Under the pieces are notes generated by a model, which worked only from the letters and a program-made list of their open reading frames with translations, was not told the DNA's origin and did not search any database. DNA of 64,000 nucleotides, taken from contig JAITDD010000050.1 of assembly GCA_031282725.1 (NCBI GenBank), positions 25,846 through 89,845 on the forward strand, written 5' to 3'. The DNA is from Mycoplasmataceae bacterium (lineage in GTDB: Bacteria; Bacillota_I; Bacilli_A; Mycoplasmatales; Mycoplasmoidaceae). Shown one piece after another: positions 1 to 10,033 of this stretch. The position numbers and the translations under genes were made by a program. Numbering within the stretch: position 1 is the stretch's first letter; every line of letters begins with the position of its first letter.

Positions 1-72
1 ATCAATATCGAAATCAATTTTAGAAGAAGACGCTAATTTATTGTTTTCTTTATTAATAACCTTTTTTGCCAT
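1..72 (-). CDS. N-terminus of an unidentified protein (runs off window)
   Basis: An ATG at 72-70 on the minus strand opens a frame that is uninterrupted to the window edge: 24 residues beginning MAKKVINKENNKLASS. It is lysine- and asparagine-rich, soluble and without a signal peptide. It starts 55 bases after the ftsZ stop on the same strand, so it could be downstream in the ftsZ transcript. Too little is visible to name it. Confidence 0.5.
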   Translation of the reverse strand, partial: MAKKVINKENNKLASSSKIDFDID

Positions 73-127
73 TTTATGAACATACAAAGGATAGATACCA
101 AAGGAAAAGATTGATAAAAGAGTATAT

Positions 128-1402
128 TTAGTTTTCCTCTTCATCGAAACCGAAAAGAAGTTTGGAAATATTTTTTGTTTTATTATTGTCAAAATCCACA
201 ACTTTTGCAGAGAAAACTTGGAAAGATTCATCTTCAACAATAGCGGTTTTATTCTCTTCTTGCTTTACTGGAGTATAGTTAGTAATTTCGTTAGTTGAGA
301 TGAAGATTGAAATTTCACTTGTTGTTTCTAAAATATTTTCAATTCCATAAACTACTTTGATATTTTTGGATGAGGCGATGTTTGTCAAAATTGTTTTAAT
401 ATTTACAACTAAATCAGATTTGTTATTTTTACCTAATTTGAAGTTGATTAACGCATTTATTTGTTCAGTAGAAAAATCTCCATTTGAATAGCTGGAATTT
501 ATTTTATCTTTTAATAGTTTTTCTAAGTCCGCGAAGCTATTGGCTTCATCATCAACATTGAATCGTAAATGAAAGAATGATTTGTTTCCTTTAATATTGT
601 CATTACCAGCAAGGAAACTTTTTAAATCATTAAAATCAATATTAATTTCTCCAGCCCCTGAAATAATATCAACGAAATCATTAACAACGGAACCAATTTC
701 TTTGTTCCCTTGTTCTAACTGTGTGAAGAAAGTGGAGTTAGTTATTTGATCAACTATTTTGTCATTAAAGATTGTGCAAACACTATCACAATTTTGCATA
801 AATTCTTTTTTAGATTCGAAAGCGTTTTCATAAGTTTTTTCTCCTTCTATTCGTATTGAAGGCATAGTGATAATTCCGATTGTTGTGATTCCTTTTTCTT
901 TGGCGATTTTAGCAATTTCAGGACCAGCTCCACTTCCTGTCCCTTTTCCTAATCCAGCAATAACAAAAACAACGTCTGTATCAACAAATATTTTTTCCAA
1001 TTCGCTCTTATTTTCATTGAATGCTTCTTTCCCAATGTTAGGATCTCCTCCAGAACCAAATCCTTTTAATCGTTGAGCGCCTAAAAGGAAAAGATTAGCA
1101 TTAATTTCTTTCTTTTTTAATCGAGATAACGTTTTTTTATCAGTGTTCATTGCTCACAAATCAACATAAGTAGGTCAGCTACGTAAATTTTCTAAAAAAT
1201 CGATAATATTATTTCCGGCTCCACCTACTCCAATTACTTTAATTCGGGGAACCCCTAATGTGTCATCATCATCAAAATTGCACACTCTGGAAGATTTAGA
1301 AACCGGTTCTTGTTTAGACGAAAGATTTTTAATTTCGCAAGCGATAGTTTTGCTTTCATTTTCATCAGTAATAACGACATTTAAGATGTCTTTAAGTGGC
1401 AT
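128..1402 (-). CDS. ftsZ: Cell division GTPase FtsZ
   Basis: FtsZ is the tubulin homologue that forms the cytokinetic ring. The 424-residue product needs two TGA codons read as Trp, near 1150-1176. The N-terminal GTP-binding glycine loop GVGGAGNN lies at about residues 58-65. The tubulin signature loop is at about 150-158 and reads GLGKGTGSG, with Lys where GGGTGTG is usual. The T7 catalytic loop keeps its acids in NIDFNDLK. The glycine loop is preceded by about 50 acidic, disordered-looking residues, longer than in most FtsZ proteins. A short, low-complexity tail follows the C-terminal domain. No ftsA, sepF or mraZ/mraW cluster is visible beside it. The start is fixed by a -10 box six bases upstream of the ATG. 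Confidence 0.95.
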
Positions 1403-1408
1403 ATTAAT

Positions 1409-1414
1409 ATTATA
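1409..1414 (-). promoter_or_regulatory. -10 box of ftsZ, leaderless type
   Basis: TATAAT on the minus strand is followed by six bases and then the ftsZ ATG. The spacing puts the transcription start at or next to the start codon, so the mRNA would lack a leader. The box lies in the 21-base gap after the S1-domain gene, so ftsZ has its own promoter. Confidence 0.6.
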
Positions 1415-1423
1415 TTTATAATA

Positions 1424-1741
1424 TTAGCACATTTTCTCAATCGTTAATTTGTAGATTGGTTCAAATCCAGATCTTGAAGGAATAATTACGGAACGTTTTT
1501 TTAAAAGCTTAGCATTAATTCTTTTGTAAGAGAAAAAATAATTATTATCTTTTTTTGTTATCAATAAGAAACTGTAATAAGTGTTTAATTTGAAGAAATT
1601 TTCAAGGTTGCGGATAAGGTAATCACTCACTTCGCTTATATGTACCAAACCGCGAATTCCTTTATATTCGATAATGATGTAAGTCTTAGCGATTTTTCGG
1701 ACAATACAATCATAAATTTTGCCTATTTCAAGTTCATTCAT
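1424..1741 (-). CDS. Small S1-domain RNA-binding protein
   Basis: This 105-residue protein is a single S1 RNA-binding fold. The opening is typical (ELEIGKIYDCIVRKI), followed by the conserved GLVHISEVSD strand at about residues 31-40. It resembles the small YugI/CvfD class of S1 proteins of Firmicutes, which associate with ribosomes or RNA. The C-terminal third is basic (KLLKKRSV). It sits 5 bases upstream of the end of the membrane-protein gene and 21 bases before ftsZ, all on the same strand. The precise RNA target cannot be read from the sequence. Confidence 0.75.
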   Translation of the reverse strand: MNELEIGKIYDCIVRKIAKTYIIIEYKGIRGLVHISEVSDYLIRNLENFFKLNTYYSFLLITKKDNNYFFSYKRINAKLLKKRSVIIPSRSGFEPIYKLTIEKMC

Positions 1742-1746
1742 AATAA

Positions 1747-2670
1747 TTATTTAGGCATCGCAACTAATTGAACTTTTGACTCTTTAGAAGCTTTTACTTT
1801 TTTGTAAACTATGAAGATGATTAAGCCAATAATTAAAGCACACAATAAGAAGATAATCATATCTCTTTTATTTGTTTTCTTTTTTAATTGTTCTATCTCT
1901 TCTGGAATAACAATAAAACTATTGTAATAATTCTCAATTCGATTGATTCTTAAATAACTATTAGCAATGGCTCCTATATGAATTAAAACAGAAGAAATAA
2001 AAATAACAACTAAAACTAAAAAAGCGATAAAGTATTGTGGTCTTGAAGAATCGTATTGAAGAATGTGGGAAAGCGGATTTTTCAATCAATTAGAATATTC
2101 GAAAACATTTCCCATTCCTTGGATAGCTCAAACAGAAATCATTAGAAGGATAAAAGCAAGAACAGATAAAAGATAAGATAACGAACAGAATCAGTTTGCA
2201 TTAATGTAAGCAACTTTTAATCTTTTGTATAGTTTTAGAATATTAATACTTAACGGTTTTTGATCTTTGAAATTAATTGTTTCAGCTTCTTGTTTTAATG
2301 ATGTGTATCTGCTTATATGAACAATATACATCGGAAGAAAAATAAGAATCGGAAGAATGTAAATGATAAGTAATCAGTAAGAACGAACATCAGCTTTATT
2401 GATTGATAACGCAGCAGCAACGCTCATTAATGCAACAATGATAATAAAAGCGATAGTTCAATAAATAATACCATGTTTGTAACCGTTTATTTCTTTAATA
2501 TAGAATGTTGGAAAGTAGTTAGAATAAGGGTTCGTGTTCTTTTTAATTTTAATTTGCTTTTCTTGAGCAAAATCTTGTTCAGAAATTTTTGCATGTTCTA
2601 TAAAAGTTGTACCTAAAACACAAGTAGATTCTTCATTTCCATCGATTTGGTAAACTTTGGTGTCTGACAT
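1747..2670 (-). CDS. Polytopic membrane protein of unknown function
   Basis: The full product is 307 residues, using five TGA codons as Trp; a standard-code reading splits it in two. The N-terminal 70 residues are soluble and polar (MSDTKVYQIDGNEEST). About six hydrophobic segments follow, then a basic tail with a final Lys-rich stretch after the last membrane span. I do not recognise a family. It is followed after 5 bases by the S1-domain gene, so the two are probably co-transcribed. The ATG at 2670 is the first in frame and follows an AT-rich -10-like stretch. Confidence 0.7.
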
Positions 2671-2715
2671 ATTATTATTATAGTTAAAAAAGAATGATTT
2701 TGGCCAGATTTTTCT

Positions 2716-3516
2716 TTATATCTCAACTATAAAATCTTTATTAAAATTGGGGTTTTCGCTTAATTTTGGTTCCTTATTTACAATTCCACAAGGATTACAA
2801 ATAACTCGAACATTTTTTATCCAATAATCATGAGATTGGTGAACATGTCCATGGATGATTAGTTTAAGATTAGGAATAGAATCAACCAACTGTTCTGCGA
2901 TATCTGTTAAAACAGAAGGAAGGGATGGGTGATTTAAGTATTTGGGATCGATGGACTTTTTACTAATCGCATGATGGAATATTAAAACTATCTTTTTATC
3001 AGGAAATTTTTTGGAAGTTTTGTAAATATAAGCAAGAGATTTTTTGTAAATACTGCCAAAAAATTCAATACTTACTTTTTTAACTCTCCCATGGTTATCA
3101 ATATAAACCGCATGTTTCATTTTCGAATTTTTAAAAAACTCTTCTCCTTGTTCTTTAGCTTCTTTTGAATTAACGTAAGAAAAATCGGTTCACAATGTTG
3201 TTCCAATAAAACAAACATCATCAATTATTTTGTACGAATCTTGTAAAAAGGTAATGTCACTTTTTTTAGGAAAGTTATTTTTTAATTTTTCATAAATATG
3301 TTGAATTGGAAAGATATTTTTTGTCGGATAGAGAATATGATTCCCTTCTATAAAAATGCATCTTTTAAAGTTTTTTGAAAGATATTTGCGAGTTGTAGTA
3401 ATTCTGTTAGAAACATCCCCTGCAATAAGAGTTAAAATGTCATCTTTTTTATTTCAAAAAGGAGAAAGCTCTTTATTTATATTGACATGCAAATCAGATA
3501 CAACACGAATCTTCAT
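2716..3516 (-). CDS. Calcineurin-like metallophosphoesterase
   Basis: The 266-residue protein has the ordered metal-binding motifs of the calcineurin-like phosphoesterase superfamily: SDLHVN near the N-terminus (Asp, His), then GDVS, GNH, a His in FHHAIS and finally GHVHQS. It should be a cytoplasmic two-metal phosphoesterase. Bacterial members act on phosphodiesters, nucleotides or dinucleoside polyphosphates, and the substrate cannot be chosen from sequence. It needs two TGA codons as Trp, one in the first 40 residues and one just before the mid-protein Met. The start codon, 33 bases from divergent ftsY, is the first ATG before the SDLH motif. Confidence 0.88.
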
Positions 3517-3549
3517 TAAAAATAAGCTTTTAAAAATTATAATAATCGT

Positions 3550-4575
3550 ATGACCTTGAAGGAAAAAATAAAGAGTTTTTTCTCAAAAAAAAATAAAAAT
3601 GTCGTTGAGTCTGTAAAAGAGAAAGTTGAGCAAAATACCCTCGTCGAACAAAAAAAATTTGATGAAGGAATGAAGAAATCTTCTTCTTTATTAAATGAAT
3701 CGATTAATGAAGTTTTAAAAAAAACACGTGCTATCGATGATTCATTATTTGAAAAAATCGAGGAAATGTTTATTAGTTTTGACATTAACTATTCCTCTTG
3801 CAAAAAAATAATTAATTCCATTATTGAAGAAATTAAAATTCAAAATATTAAGAATGTAGAATTAATTAAACAAATCATTATCGACAAGCTTATTATTTAC
3901 TACATTCAAGATACAAACATTAACACTTCGATTAATTTAAAACCAAATCAAACCAACACGATTTTGATAAGCGGCGTTAATGGAGTGGGAAAAACTACCT
4001 CTATCGCAAAATTAGCTAATTATTTTAAATCAAACAATTATTCCGTTTGCTTAATAGCCGCAGACACTTTTCGAGCCGGAGCTGTTGCCCAATTAGACGA
4101 ATGGTCTAAAAAACTAAATATTCCAATCTTTAAACCGCAGAAAGAAGGACAAGACGCCGCCAGTATTGTTTATTCTGGACTTAGTTATGCGAAACAAAAT
4201 AATATCGATATCGCTTTAATCGATACAAGCGGTAGATTGCAAAATAAAATTAATTTAATGAATGAATTAAAAAAAATTGATTCAGTTATTAAAAAATTTA
4301 ATCCTAATCAACCTGTCGAATCTTTATTAGTTCTTGATGCGATAAGTGGACAAAACGGATTATTTCAAGCTAAATCTTTTAGCGAAATTACAAAACTAAC
4401 CGGAATTATTCTAACCAAAATGGACTCTTCCAGTAAAGGTGGAATTGTTTTATCGATAAAGGATGTTTTAAATTTGCCAATTAAGTTTATAGGATTTGGA
4501 GAAAAAATAGATGATTTAAAAGAATTTGATCTAGAATCTTTTATTATTGGATTAACTGAATCTATATCTTTGTAA
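3550..4575 (+). CDS. ftsY: Signal recognition particle receptor FtsY
   Basis: FtsY docks SRP-bound ribosomes at the membrane. The 341-residue protein has a short charged N-terminal region (about 45 residues, rich in Lys and Glu), then the helical N domain and the GTPase G domain. The G1 loop is GVNGVGKTT at about residues 143-151. It also has DTFRAGAVAQ, DTSGR, TKMD and the closing GFGEKIDDL, all diagnostic of SRP-family GTPases. Its partner Ffh is not in the window. No TGA codon falls inside the gene. It is divergent from the phosphoesterase gene, with a 33-base shared upstream region. Confidence 0.97.
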   Translation: MTLKEKIKSFFSKKNKNVVESVKEKVEQNTLVEQKKFDEGMKKSSSLLNESINEVLKKTRAIDDSLFEKIEEMFISFDINYSSCKKIINSIIEEIKIQNIKNVELIKQIIIDKLIIYYIQDTNINTSINLKPNQTNTILISGVNGVGKTTSIAKLANYFKSNNYSVCLIAADTFRAGAVAQLDEWSKKLNIPIFKPQKEGQDAASIVYSGLSYAKQNNIDIALIDTSGRLQNKINLMNELKKIDSVIKKFNPNQPVESLLVLDAISGQNGLFQAKSFSEITKLTGIILTKMDSSSKGGIVLSIKDVLNLPIKFIGFGEKIDDLKEFDLESFIIGLTESISL

Positions 4576-4631
4576 AAAACTATTTTATTAGGTAAACTAC
4601 ATTAAGTTTTTATAAAATCTCTGCGGTTGCA

Positions 4632-4637
4632 TATAAT
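4632..4637 (+). promoter_or_regulatory. -10 box of the rpsJ-rplC-rplE operon
   Basis: TATAAT lies 34 bases before the rpsJ ATG at 4672, giving a transcript with a leader of roughly 28 bases. This differs from the leaderless spacing at other operon starts in the window. No clear -35 hexamer is seen. Confidence 0.5.
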
Positions 4638-4671
4638 ATTATTGTATTTATTAATACGTTTGTTCTTCAAA

Positions 4672-4986
4672 ATGCCAACTTCAAATAATTCTCAATATCG
4701 AATAAAATTAATATCTTACGATATTGGATTACTTGAAAATGTCATTAAACAAGTTCTCGCAGTTATTAATAACAATAAATTAGAATTCTTAGGGCCAGTT
4801 CCATTACCAACAAAAAAAGAAGTTTATACTGTTCTTCGTGATCCTTTTGTTCATAAGGCAGCAATGGAACAATTTGAAAGAAGATTACATAATAGATTAA
4901 TAATAGTTAAAAATTCTACTCAAAAACTTTTGGATGATTTAAAACAAATAATAATTCCTAGTGCTGTGGAGGTTAAAATAAAATAA
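4672..4986 (+). CDS. rpsJ: Ribosomal protein uS10
   Basis: The 104-residue protein matches uS10 of the 30S head: IKLISYDIGLLENVI, the GPVPLPTKK loop that contacts 16S rRNA, and the HKAAMEQFERRLHNR segment. An upstream in-frame start would add 15 hydrophobic residues not found in S10, so the ATG at 4672 is chosen. It leads an operon with rplC, whose ATG follows the rpsJ stop by one base. A GGAGG sequence near the end of rpsJ serves as the rplC ribosome binding site. Confidence 0.96.
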   Translation: MPTSNNSQYRIKLISYDIGLLENVIKQVLAVINNNKLEFLGPVPLPTKKEVYTVLRDPFVHKAAMEQFERRLHNRLIIVKNSTQKLLDDLKQIIIPSAVEVKIK

Positions 4987-4987
4987 T

Positions 4988-5767
4988 ATGAAAAAGATAA
5001 TTGGAAGAAAAATCGGAATGGTTCAATTGTACGATGTTAATGGTGCTGCTATCCCTTGTACTATTGTTCAAGTAGAACCTAATATCATTTTAGAAAACAA
5101 ACCAAACAAAAGTGTTAAAGTTGGATTCGGAGAAACAAAAGAAAACAAATTAAACAAACCTGAATTAGGTGTTTTTAAAAAACTTGGAGTTGCTGCTAAA
5201 AAAAATGTTCGTACATTAAGCAATATAGACAACGAATATAAGCCAGGAGAATCTTTAAATCTTGATATTTTTAAAGCCGGAGAATATGTTGATGTTCAAG
5301 GCGTTACAAAAGGACATGGATTTACTGGTGCTATTAAAAGATGAAACTTTAAAATAGGACCATTATCTCATGGACACGGTTATCCTCATAGATATCAAGG
5401 TTCTTTAGCATTCGGTCGTGGTGGTAATGCCCCACAACGTGTTTATAAAGGAAAGAAAATGCATGGTCACTATGGACATGAAACTGTTACTATCCAAAAC
5501 CTTAGTATCGTTATTATCTTTAAAGAACAAAATTTAATTTTAATTCGTGGTGCTATTCCTGGACCTGAAGGTTCTTATGTAATTATTAAATCTAGTAACA
5601 AAAGAGCTAAGGATTCTATTGAATATAATATTATCACAAAAGATATCCAAAAATCTATTGAAGAAGCAAATCTATCTTTTGAGAACAAAGAGTTTGCAAA
5701 AGAATCTAATGATGAAGCAGAACTAAAAGAAAAGATCGCAGAAGCAAAGAAGGAGGAAAATAAATAA
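4988..5767 (+). CDS. rplC: Ribosomal protein uL3
   Basis: The 259-residue protein is uL3, an early 50S assembly protein near the peptidyl transferase centre. It has MKKIIGRKIGMVQLYD at the N-terminus, the VTKGHGFTGAIKRW segment and the GRGGNAPQRVYKGKKMHGHYG extension that reaches into the ribosome core. One TGA (5342-5344) encodes the invariant Trp after AIKR. An acidic, coiled-coil-like tail of about 40 residues ending in KKEENK extends beyond usual L3. Its stop overlaps the rplE start in TAATG, with AAGGAGG just upstream, so the two are translationally coupled. Confidence 0.96.
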
Positions 5768-6309
5768 TGGCAACTAATTGAAAAAAATTCTACACCGACA
5801 AAATTAGAGCTGATTTAATGAAAACTCATAATTTTAAAAATGTTATGGAAGTTCCTACAATTGAAAAGGTTTCTATTAATGCTGGAGTTGGTGATGCTAC
5901 TAAGGATGTCAAATATATTGAATCCATGGTTAACGAAATTACTGCTATTACTGCACAAAAACCTATTATGACTCAATCAAAAAAAGCGATTGCTGGATTT
6001 AAATTACGTGAAAACCAAAATGTAGGTGTTAAAGTAACTCTTCGAGGAAAAAAAATGTGAAACTTTATCGCTAACTTCATCAATGTTGCTTTACCTCGTA
6101 CTAAAGACTTTAAGGGATTTAACAAAAATTCATTCGATGCTTTAGGAAATTGCTCTATTGGTGTTAAAGAACAAATTATTTTTACAGAAATTAATTATGA
6201 CCACATCAAAAGAATTCGTGGTTTTGATGTTACTTTTGTTTTATCTACTAATGATAAAGCGATTGCAAAAGAAGTTTTAGTTTCTATTGGATTGCCTTTC
6301 AGAAAATAA
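5767..6309 (+). CDS. rplE: Ribosomal protein uL5
   Basis: The 180-residue protein is uL5, the 5S-rRNA-binding protein of the central protuberance. Recognisable parts are VEKVSINAGVGDAT-like residues 28-45, QKPIMTQSKKAIAGFKLRENQNVGVKVTLRG, and the C-terminal IRGFDVTFV. Two TGA codons encode Trp, at residue 5 and just after GKKM. Length and ends are normal for L5. It directly follows rplC, although in most bacteria eleven other ribosomal genes separate the two. Its usual followers, rpsN and rpsH, are 28 kb away on the other strand. Confidence 0.96.
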
Positions 6310-6339
6310 TATATTATTTTCTTATAATTTTATATATAT

Positions 6340-7380
6340 ATGCCACAGTTTTTAAATATTTTTATCGGATTAGTTCCTTCGGTCGGTTATGGTTGCATGG
6401 CACCTTTTTCCACAAAGATTGGTGGGAGTGTTCAACAAAAAACTTTAGGAATAACTCTGAGTTGTTTTATCTTATCTTTAATTATTTTAGCAATTGAAAT
6501 TCCTTTTGGATTAGATTATTTCAGTAAAGCTGGAATGCTATTTTTCTTCATATCATTAATAAGCGGAGTGTTTTGATATTTTGGTTCCTTTTTTGAATTG
6601 AAAGCAATAACACAGGCCGGTGTAAGTAAAGCTATGCCTTTTAGTATGGTAGGTCAGTTTTTTGTTACCACATTATTCTCTGCTTTTTTATTTCAAGGTT
6701 GATTACATAATCCTAAGATTCAGATTAGTTTTGGAATGATATTTTTAATTATTATCTTCTTAGGAATCTTATTGATTTCCGCCTCTCCCAATGTTTCTTA
6801 TAGCGAAAAAGGTGGGATAGCTTCTATGAATGAAAAAAGTAAATGAGGATTTTTAATTTCTATCTTATTTTCAGTTATCGCCTTTGCCATGTATTTTCTA
6901 TTGCCGGAACTTATCAAAGAATTAAGTAACAAGGGAAGCTGATTTTATAGTGGAGAGGAATGAAAAAATCCGAATGATAAATTATTCCTATCTGGCTTTG
7001 ATAAAGGAATAATGTTTCCCCAATCATTAGGAATGCTTCTTTGCGCTTTAATCGGTATTATTATTTATTCTAAAAAACAAAATCAACCGCAATTTTTAAA
7101 AAATTCATTGTTAGACAAGAAAACTTTTTTAAATATGATACCAGGTTCTTTACAAGCAATCGGAAATCTTGCAACAATTTTCTCAATCTATTTAAACGGT
7201 AACGCAATCGCTTCTCCTTTAAATCAAATGAGTGTGGTTATTGCTACAATGTTTGGAATATTTTATTTGAAAGAAAAGAAAGAAAAACCTTACATGACAA
7301 TGACATTTATTGGTTTGTCGTTAATTACTATCGGTTCTTTAATGTCAGGATTTTATGGAACAATTATTGGGCTTAATTAA
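6340..7380 (+). CDS. GRP-family (DMT superfamily) sugar transporter
   Basis: The 346-residue integral membrane protein has about ten hydrophobic helices in two halves, as in the glucose/ribose uptake (GRP, GlcU/RbsU) family of the drug/metabolite transporter superfamily. Family-like segments are the N-terminal GLVPSVGYGCMAPFSTKIGG and, in the second half, MIPGSLQAIGNLATIFSIYLNG followed by SPLNQMSVVIATMFGI. It probably imports a monosaccharide with a cation. Several TGA codons encode Trp. It is 30 bases after rplE with a TATAAT at 6323-6328, so it may have its own promoter. Substrate is not determined. Confidence 0.85.
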
Positions 7381-7395
7381 TAATCCTCTAAATTC

Positions 7396-8292
7396 CTATT
7401 TTCTTTTACTTTCTTTAATTAGAACAGCGAAGGCGGCATAAGAAGGCCCTGTATGACAAGTAATAACCGCCGGAGCTGTTTCTTTATCTATTTTAATATT
7501 GGGAGGAAGTTTTTTTAAAAGAGTAGAAGACACTAAATCGATTATTTCATCTGTTTTAAATTTATCATTTCTATTTTTTGAAGAAAGGATAGCGAATCTT
7601 TCTACATTATTTCAGTCAAAATTGTCAAGAAAAGTGGAATAATATTTTTCAATAGCCTCAGGAATTTTCTTTAAATTAACAACTTTGGAACGCGATGTTA
7701 CTCCTTCTCTATCAAAAGAGTTGATTGGGATGATTTTTAAGAAGTTCGCAATAGCTCCAGTAACTTTTTTTATTCTTCCTCCGCGAACAAGAAAAGACAA
7801 GTCAGGAGTGATTAAAGCGGCGGCAGTATCGTAATAATAATGGTTTACGACTTTTTGAATAGATTCTTCGTTTAATTTATCTTCTTTAAGCAGTTTAATA
7901 AGATCGATAATTTCTCATTTAGTCATTATTGAAACCATGTATTGCTTAATAAGGACAACATTATCGTATTCTTGAGTTACTAAATTAACAACATTAACTC
8001 CACCAGGACTTATAGTTTCCGGAATAGGAAGTATGTAGACTTTTTCATATTGTTTTGTGATTTTTTCGAATAGATTAATGATGTCGTTTGGATTAGCGGC
8101 AGAAGTGGAATATATTAACCCAGCATTTTCATTTCTTTCAATCTCATCTATTGTAATATCAACACCGTCTTTATAAGTAATTGTTTCGTTCTTTTTTTTT
8201 AAAATAATTTGTAAAGGAAGGACGAATACATCATCATATTCTCCATTCCTAGCATTGGCGCTAGAATCGAAAACTAAACATGCTTTTTTCAT
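7396..8292 (-). CDS. DegV family fatty-acid-binding protein
   Basis: The 298-residue cytoplasmic protein matches the DegV/FakB family, two-domain proteins that hold a single fatty acid for phosphorylation by FakA in exogenous lipid use. Visible landmarks are the N-terminal CLVFDSSAN, the YSTSAANPND ligand loop (the usual TSQPS region), LSFLVRGGRIKKVTGAIANFLKIIP, and the C-terminal HTGPSYAAFAV where HxGPGA is usual. Two TGA codons are Trp. No fakA is visible here. The gene is divergent from the condensation-fold gene across 22 bases and ends 15 bases from the convergent transporter. Confidence 0.9.
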
Positions 8293-8314
8293 TTAATATA
8301 ATAATTATATTGTA

Positions 8315-10027
8315 ATGGGGTTTGTCGAAAAAATAGACACTAATGATTTAATATTTCAAAAAAATTATAATCCAGACGAACATGACAGAATCGTTCGCTG
8401 TTTTTTAGTTTACAAATATTATATTAATATAGAACGTCTACAAGATTCCTTGCTTATTTTGTTGAAAGAATTGCCTATTTTAAACTCAGTTTTTCAAGAA
8501 GATGATGGAAAATACTATTGAGTCGAAAGAGAAGATACTAGTGAAATTTTTTTCATTCACGACAGCTGAACTTCTTTTTATGACGACTGAACTTATTCCT
8601 TCGATTTTGCAAAGAAACCACAATTCAAAATTAATTCTTTTCAAGCTAATATCGGGATTTCTTTAAACAATATGGTTGCTGATGTTTTTGGACTTAAAAC
8701 TATAATTGCTCGTTTAGTTGAAATATATAACCATTTAGATGAAAAAGATTACAAACCAGTTTATTCTCATGTCCTTTCAAGAAAATTTGCTGATTTTATA
8801 AAACTTTTGCCTTTTTCAACTAAGATCAAAAAAATTCTCCCTTTTCCTCTTTCAAACAAAGGATTTAACGAAACAAAATTAGAATTCACATCAGACACTT
8901 CTTTAAAGGAAGTTTATGTAAGTGTTGCTACCATTTACAAGAAAATGACTAGTGAAATATTTAGAATTGCAAGGAAAGATAATATTCTTGTTTCCACAGT
9001 TTTAAATACCGCTTATTTAAGAACCGTTGCAAGAATATGTAAAAAATACGATGCTCCAATAAATATTGGTTTGCAATTAGACGGACGAAGCGAAATAAAA
9101 AATGAAAAATATTATGTTAGTGTTAATAATATTCATGCAATTCTACCTTTATCAGTTACCATTGGGGAAAAAGAAGATTTTATGCACACATTAAAAAAAG
9201 TTAATGCTATCGTTAATAAAATAAAAAACGGACAATTAGTCAGCCGAAAAATTTTTAAAAATACTAAACATTTTGTTTCAAATACTAATTATTTACAATT
9301 TTGTAATATTGGTTCAGGGACTAATGAAGATTACAGTTTTAAAGATAATGAACTGATGCAGATTTTTTTCACAACGGCAGCAAGAAATATTCCATTCTTT
9401 TGTCTAACAGCCGGATATTTTAATGAACAAATATTTTATTGTTCTTCAAGTTTTATTGGACAAGAAGATCATGCTAATATTGACTATTTTAACAACTTAT
9501 TTAAATACGAATTAGAAATGTTTATTTTTGGAGGAAATGATAAATTTTTCATAGAATACAATGAAACTGATGATTATACTGATTCTTTCGGATTACCTAA
9601 TATTTATTTAAATCCTAAAAATAACAATAACGAAAATAAGGCGAAAGAAAACACACCAGTCGCTAAAGATATTTCTAAAAAAGAAGAAATCAAAGTAAAT
9701 ACTCCTATTGTCGAAGAGGTTAAAAATAAAAATGTTGAACCTGAAAAAGTAAAAGAAGAAAAGAAAATAGATTTCCCGTTTTCAAATGTAACAAAAGCAA
9801 AAGAGGAAAGTAAAACTAAGCCAGAAGAAGCTGTTGTTGATTCATATGTTAATAATGATAAATGAAACGAAAAACAAAACTTGTTAGCGAAACAATATTT
9901 CCAACTAACAAATAACAAATTGATCGATTCAGAAGATGGCAAAGTAAAATATAAATCAGGAAAAACTTATCAAAAAAGAACATGAGACGAAATTGAGAAA
10001 TTTATTCAATATAAAACAAATAGATAG
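8315..10027 (+). CDS. Condensation/acyltransferase-fold protein with altered active site
   Basis: The 570-residue protein reads as a CoA-dependent-acyltransferase-like (condensation, PapA or alcohol-acetyltransferase type) fold over residues 1-430: an N-terminal QDSLLILLKELPILNSVFQED, a mid-domain core, and VNNIHAILPLSVTIG with later strands. The position of the catalytic HHxxxDG motif appears at residues 118-124 as NNMVADV: both His are Asn and the Gly is Val, while Asp is kept. A linker of about 85 residues rich in Lys, Glu and Pro follows, then a short C-terminal segment (residues 520-570). Five TGA codons are Trp. TatD follows after 6 bases. Fold assignment is by pattern only. Catalysis is doubtful. 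Confidence 0.6.
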
Positions 10028-10033
10028 TTCCTG

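Noticed and set aside
867..1076. Plus-strand frame inside ftsZ
   Set aside because: Shadow of ftsZ; low-complexity hydrophobic translation with no promoter and no family.
6323..6339. Fifth regulon element before the sugar transporter
   Set aside because: It has an alternating TA run before the ATG but lacks the GTTAAC-TTTTTG-T7-TCGC part that defines the element.
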